In this document: positions 62,667-64,000 of the stretch, one piece after another
Layout of the letters: each line of letters opens with the position of its first letter
Position numbering within the stretch: position 1 is the stretch's first letter
NCBI GenBank assembly: GCA_029570835.1
Contig: JAKPTX010000205.1
Location: forward strand, 1-64,000
Direction: 5' to 3'
Origin: Bacteroidota bacterium
GTDB taxonomy: Bacteria > Bacteroidota > Bacteroidia > Bacteroidales > WCHB1-69
Length of the DNA: 64,000 nucleotides
Notes under the pieces: model-generated
Seen by the model: the letters and a program-made list of their open reading frames with translations, nothing else
What the model was told of the DNA's origin: nothing
Databases searched by the model: none
Program-made: the position numbers and the translations under genes

Positions 62667-63113
62667 ATGACAAAACTTAATTTTGATATTACCCGCTTAA
62701 ATGTTCAAGATCTTCTTCCACAAAGAGTTCCTTTTATCTTTGTAGATAGCGTCCTGGCATTAGATCCGGATCAAAAAAACTGTGTTACTCAATTTTTAAT
62801 CAAAAAGGACACATTACTGATGGATCAGGGTTATCTTTCAGAGGGTGGTTTAGTGGAAAACATTGCTCAAACTTGTGCTCTTTACTTAGGAATTTACAAT
62901 AAATACATACTTCATAAGGAAATTCAAATTGGATTCATAGGTGCTATCAAAAAATTTGCTATTTTTGAACTGCCAAAACAAGGTGATCTTTTATCTACCA
63001 ATATTCAGATCACAACGGAATTTGGAGACATGAAAATTGTCAACGGAACGATCAAATGTGCAGGTCGGGATATTGCACATGGAGAATTTAAAATTGCAAT
63101 AGGAAATGAGTAA
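62667..63113 (+). CDS. Hotdog-fold dehydratase-like protein (FabZ/ApeP-like)
   Basis: 148 aa from the ATG at 62667; a TTG two codons upstream is less likely. The FabZ/ApeP-like start LLPQRVPFIFVDSVLALD and the central helix GGLVENIAQTCALYLG with the conserved Glu are present. The usual catalytic His of FabZ (in GHFP) is absent, and the His of the PH-x-x-P motif is replaced by Gln (LPQRVPF). It may therefore be an inactive or partner subunit of a heteromeric dehydratase. Its last 8 bases overlap the thioesterase start. Confidence 0.75.
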   Translation: MTKLNFDITRLNVQDLLPQRVPFIFVDSVLALDPDQKNCVTQFLIKKDTLLMDQGYLSEGGLVENIAQTCALYLGIYNKYILHKEIQIGFIGAIKKFAIFELPKQGDLLSTNIQITTEFGDMKIVNGTIKCAGRDIAHGEFKIAIGNE

Positions 63114-63531
63114 AAAGAAAAAATTAACTGCTGAGACAACGCTAAAAATTAGATTTAGCGAAGTAGATTCAATGGGTGTAGTATGGCATGGAAGCTACGT
63201 TAAATATCTTGAAGATGCCCGTGAAGCATTTGGTGCCCAACATGGATTAAGTTATCTTTTTGTATTTGACAATGGATTTTTTACACCACTGGTGTCATTG
63301 GATATTCTATACAAAGCACCTCTAGTATACGGTGATGAAGTTACTGTCAAAGCTACTTTTATTGAAACAGAAGCTGCAAAAATCATTTTTGAATATGACG
63401 TGATTAATAATAAAACCGGTCAGTTATGTGCAACAGCCAAATCTGTACAAACATTTTTAAATAAAGAGTATAGCTTGGAACTGTATGCACCCGAGTTTTA
63501 TCTTAAATGGAAAAAGGAACATCTAAAATAG
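63106..63531 (+). CDS. Acyl-CoA/ACP thioesterase, 4-hydroxybenzoyl-CoA type
   Basis: 141-aa hotdog thioesterase. The catalytic region RFSEVDSMGVVWHGSYVKYLEDARE (about 16-40) contains the Asp and the WHxxYxxYLE/DARE pattern of the YbgC/4HBT group. PLVSLDILYKAPLVYGDEV forms the second strand set. It may release or edit chains from the ACP; thioesterases of this type are regular members of aryl-polyene/flexirubin clusters. Start overlaps the preceding stop. Confidence 0.88.
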   Translation: MSKKKKLTAETTLKIRFSEVDSMGVVWHGSYVKYLEDAREAFGAQHGLSYLFVFDNGFFTPLVSLDILYKAPLVYGDEVTVKATFIETEAAKIIFEYDVINNKTGQLCATAKSVQTFLNKEYSLELYAPEFYLKWKKEHLK

Positions 63532-63538
63532 AGATCAA

Positions 63539-64000
63539 ATGAAATACAATCAGGGGGTAAATATTATTGCAGACTGCATTGTTAATAGCTTGGGATTCAA
63601 CACTCAAGAGATATTTGATCAGATGAGAGCAGGTAAATTGGGAATGCAGGAGGTGAAAGGGTTAACACAGAGTGAACCCACTGCTATGCTATCACAGATT
63701 GACAGAGTTAGATGGAACCAAATCTGGGATCAAACCAATACTTTACCTTTAAAGGAGCAGTTTACTTTTTTTGAACAACTGATGATATATGTCATCCAAA
63801 AAGTAGTTAAAACCGCCCAAATCGATCCTAAACAGAAGAATGTTTTGTTCCTATTTTCTACCACAAAAGGAAATATTGAACTATTGGATTCAAATTTACA
63901 GCACAATTTTGATGCTGAACGAGTTCATATCTGGGAAAGTGCGGAAATAGTTACACAATATTTTCAAAACAATAATCAACCTATCATCCTCTCAAATGCT
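63539..64000 (+). CDS. Ketosynthase-like protein, N-terminal part (runs off the window)
   Basis: 154 codons are visible, open to the right edge. Start MKYNQGVNIIADCIVNSLGF, with a central VLFLFSTTKGNIELL, the N-terminal half of a thiolase-fold beta-ketoacyl synthase. The last visible residues are PIILSNA, the position just before the active-site Cys in this family. Whether the next residue is Cys (a second KS) or another residue (a chain length factor) cannot be seen. Seven nt after the thioesterase gene. Confidence 0.75.
   Translation, partial: MKYNQGVNIIADCIVNSLGFNTQEIFDQMRAGKLGMQEVKGLTQSEPTAMLSQIDRVRWNQIWDQTNTLPLKEQFTFFEQLMIYVIQKVVKTAQIDPKQKNVLFLFSTTKGNIELLDSNLQHNFDAERVHIWESAEIVTQYFQNNNQPIILSNA

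Noticed and set aside
1-64000. Prophage, integrase, insertion sequence or transposase genes
   Set aside because: No coding sequence with such domains was found on either strand, despite the repeat-rich region at 18.8-28.4 kb.

Overview
The window is AT-rich chromosomal DNA from a member of the Bacteroidetes, most likely an anaerobic Bacteroidales. The evidence is the recurrent Bacteroidetes-type -7 box TAnnTTTG (usually TAnnTTTGC) upstream of at least 24 genes, an ABC-F/S41/O-antigen ligase block, Ig-like and DUF1573-type surface proteins, a lysine-fermentation aminomutase subunit, rubrerythrin and rubredoxin, and a flexirubin/aryl-polyene-type pigment or lipid cluster. No rRNA, phage, transposase or CRISPR array is visible. 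Four tRNA genes are present: Leu-UAG, Leu-UAA, Gly-GCC and Ser-GCU.

Layout. 0-18.8 kb: housekeeping and envelope genes (ettA, an S41 protease, an O-antigen ligase-like protein, cytidine deaminase, an Ig-like lipoprotein, an M1-like peptidase, lepA, a TlpA-type thiol oxidoreductase, dnaB, hutI, a TPR protein, DedA, aroE, a DUF721 protein). 18.8-28.4 kb: an accessory, repeat-rich stretch with three tRNAs, a GH109-like Gfo/Idh/MocA lipoprotein, pepE, rubrerythrin, a flavin reductase, a small kamE-CoA transferase B-thiolase operon and two unknown exported proteins. The spacers here carry tandem heptanucleotide arrays of several related sequences, three copies of a 33-nt palindrome attached to one of these heptamers, and a duplicated ~100-bp module on either side of the kamE operon. 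28.4-37.5 kb: mpl, DUF1573, rsgA, a SUMF1-type lipoprotein, trpS, a very large unknown exported protein and ansA. 37.5-43.8 kb (minus strand): rpsL-rpsG-fusA-rpsJ-rplC-rplD-rplW-rplB-rpsS. This str/S10 block stops after rpsS at a strong bidirectional terminator instead of continuing into rplV-rpsC. 43.8-56.5 kb: an ECF sigma/putative anti-sigma/Spy-like module behind an orphan C-terminal transketolase half, OM beta-barrels, a dihydroorotate dehydrogenase-like protein with rubredoxin, a glycosyltransferase, secA, an unfused lpxC, lpxD and tRNA-Ser.

56.5-64.0 kb: one long operon running off the right edge. It encodes a tyrosine ammonia-lyase-like enzyme, ketoreductase, ketosynthase, acyl carrier protein, LPLAT acyltransferase, a B12-binding radical SAM enzyme, a hotdog dehydratase-like protein, a hotdog thioesterase and the start of a second ketosynthase. 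The logic is: make a cinnamoyl-type aryl starter, extend and reduce it on a dedicated ACP, then move it to a lipid. This is the aryl-polyene/flexirubin design with an unexpected cobalamin radical SAM step. It is the best candidate for an under-described system here. The heptamer/palindrome repeat system of 18.8-28.4 kb is the second.
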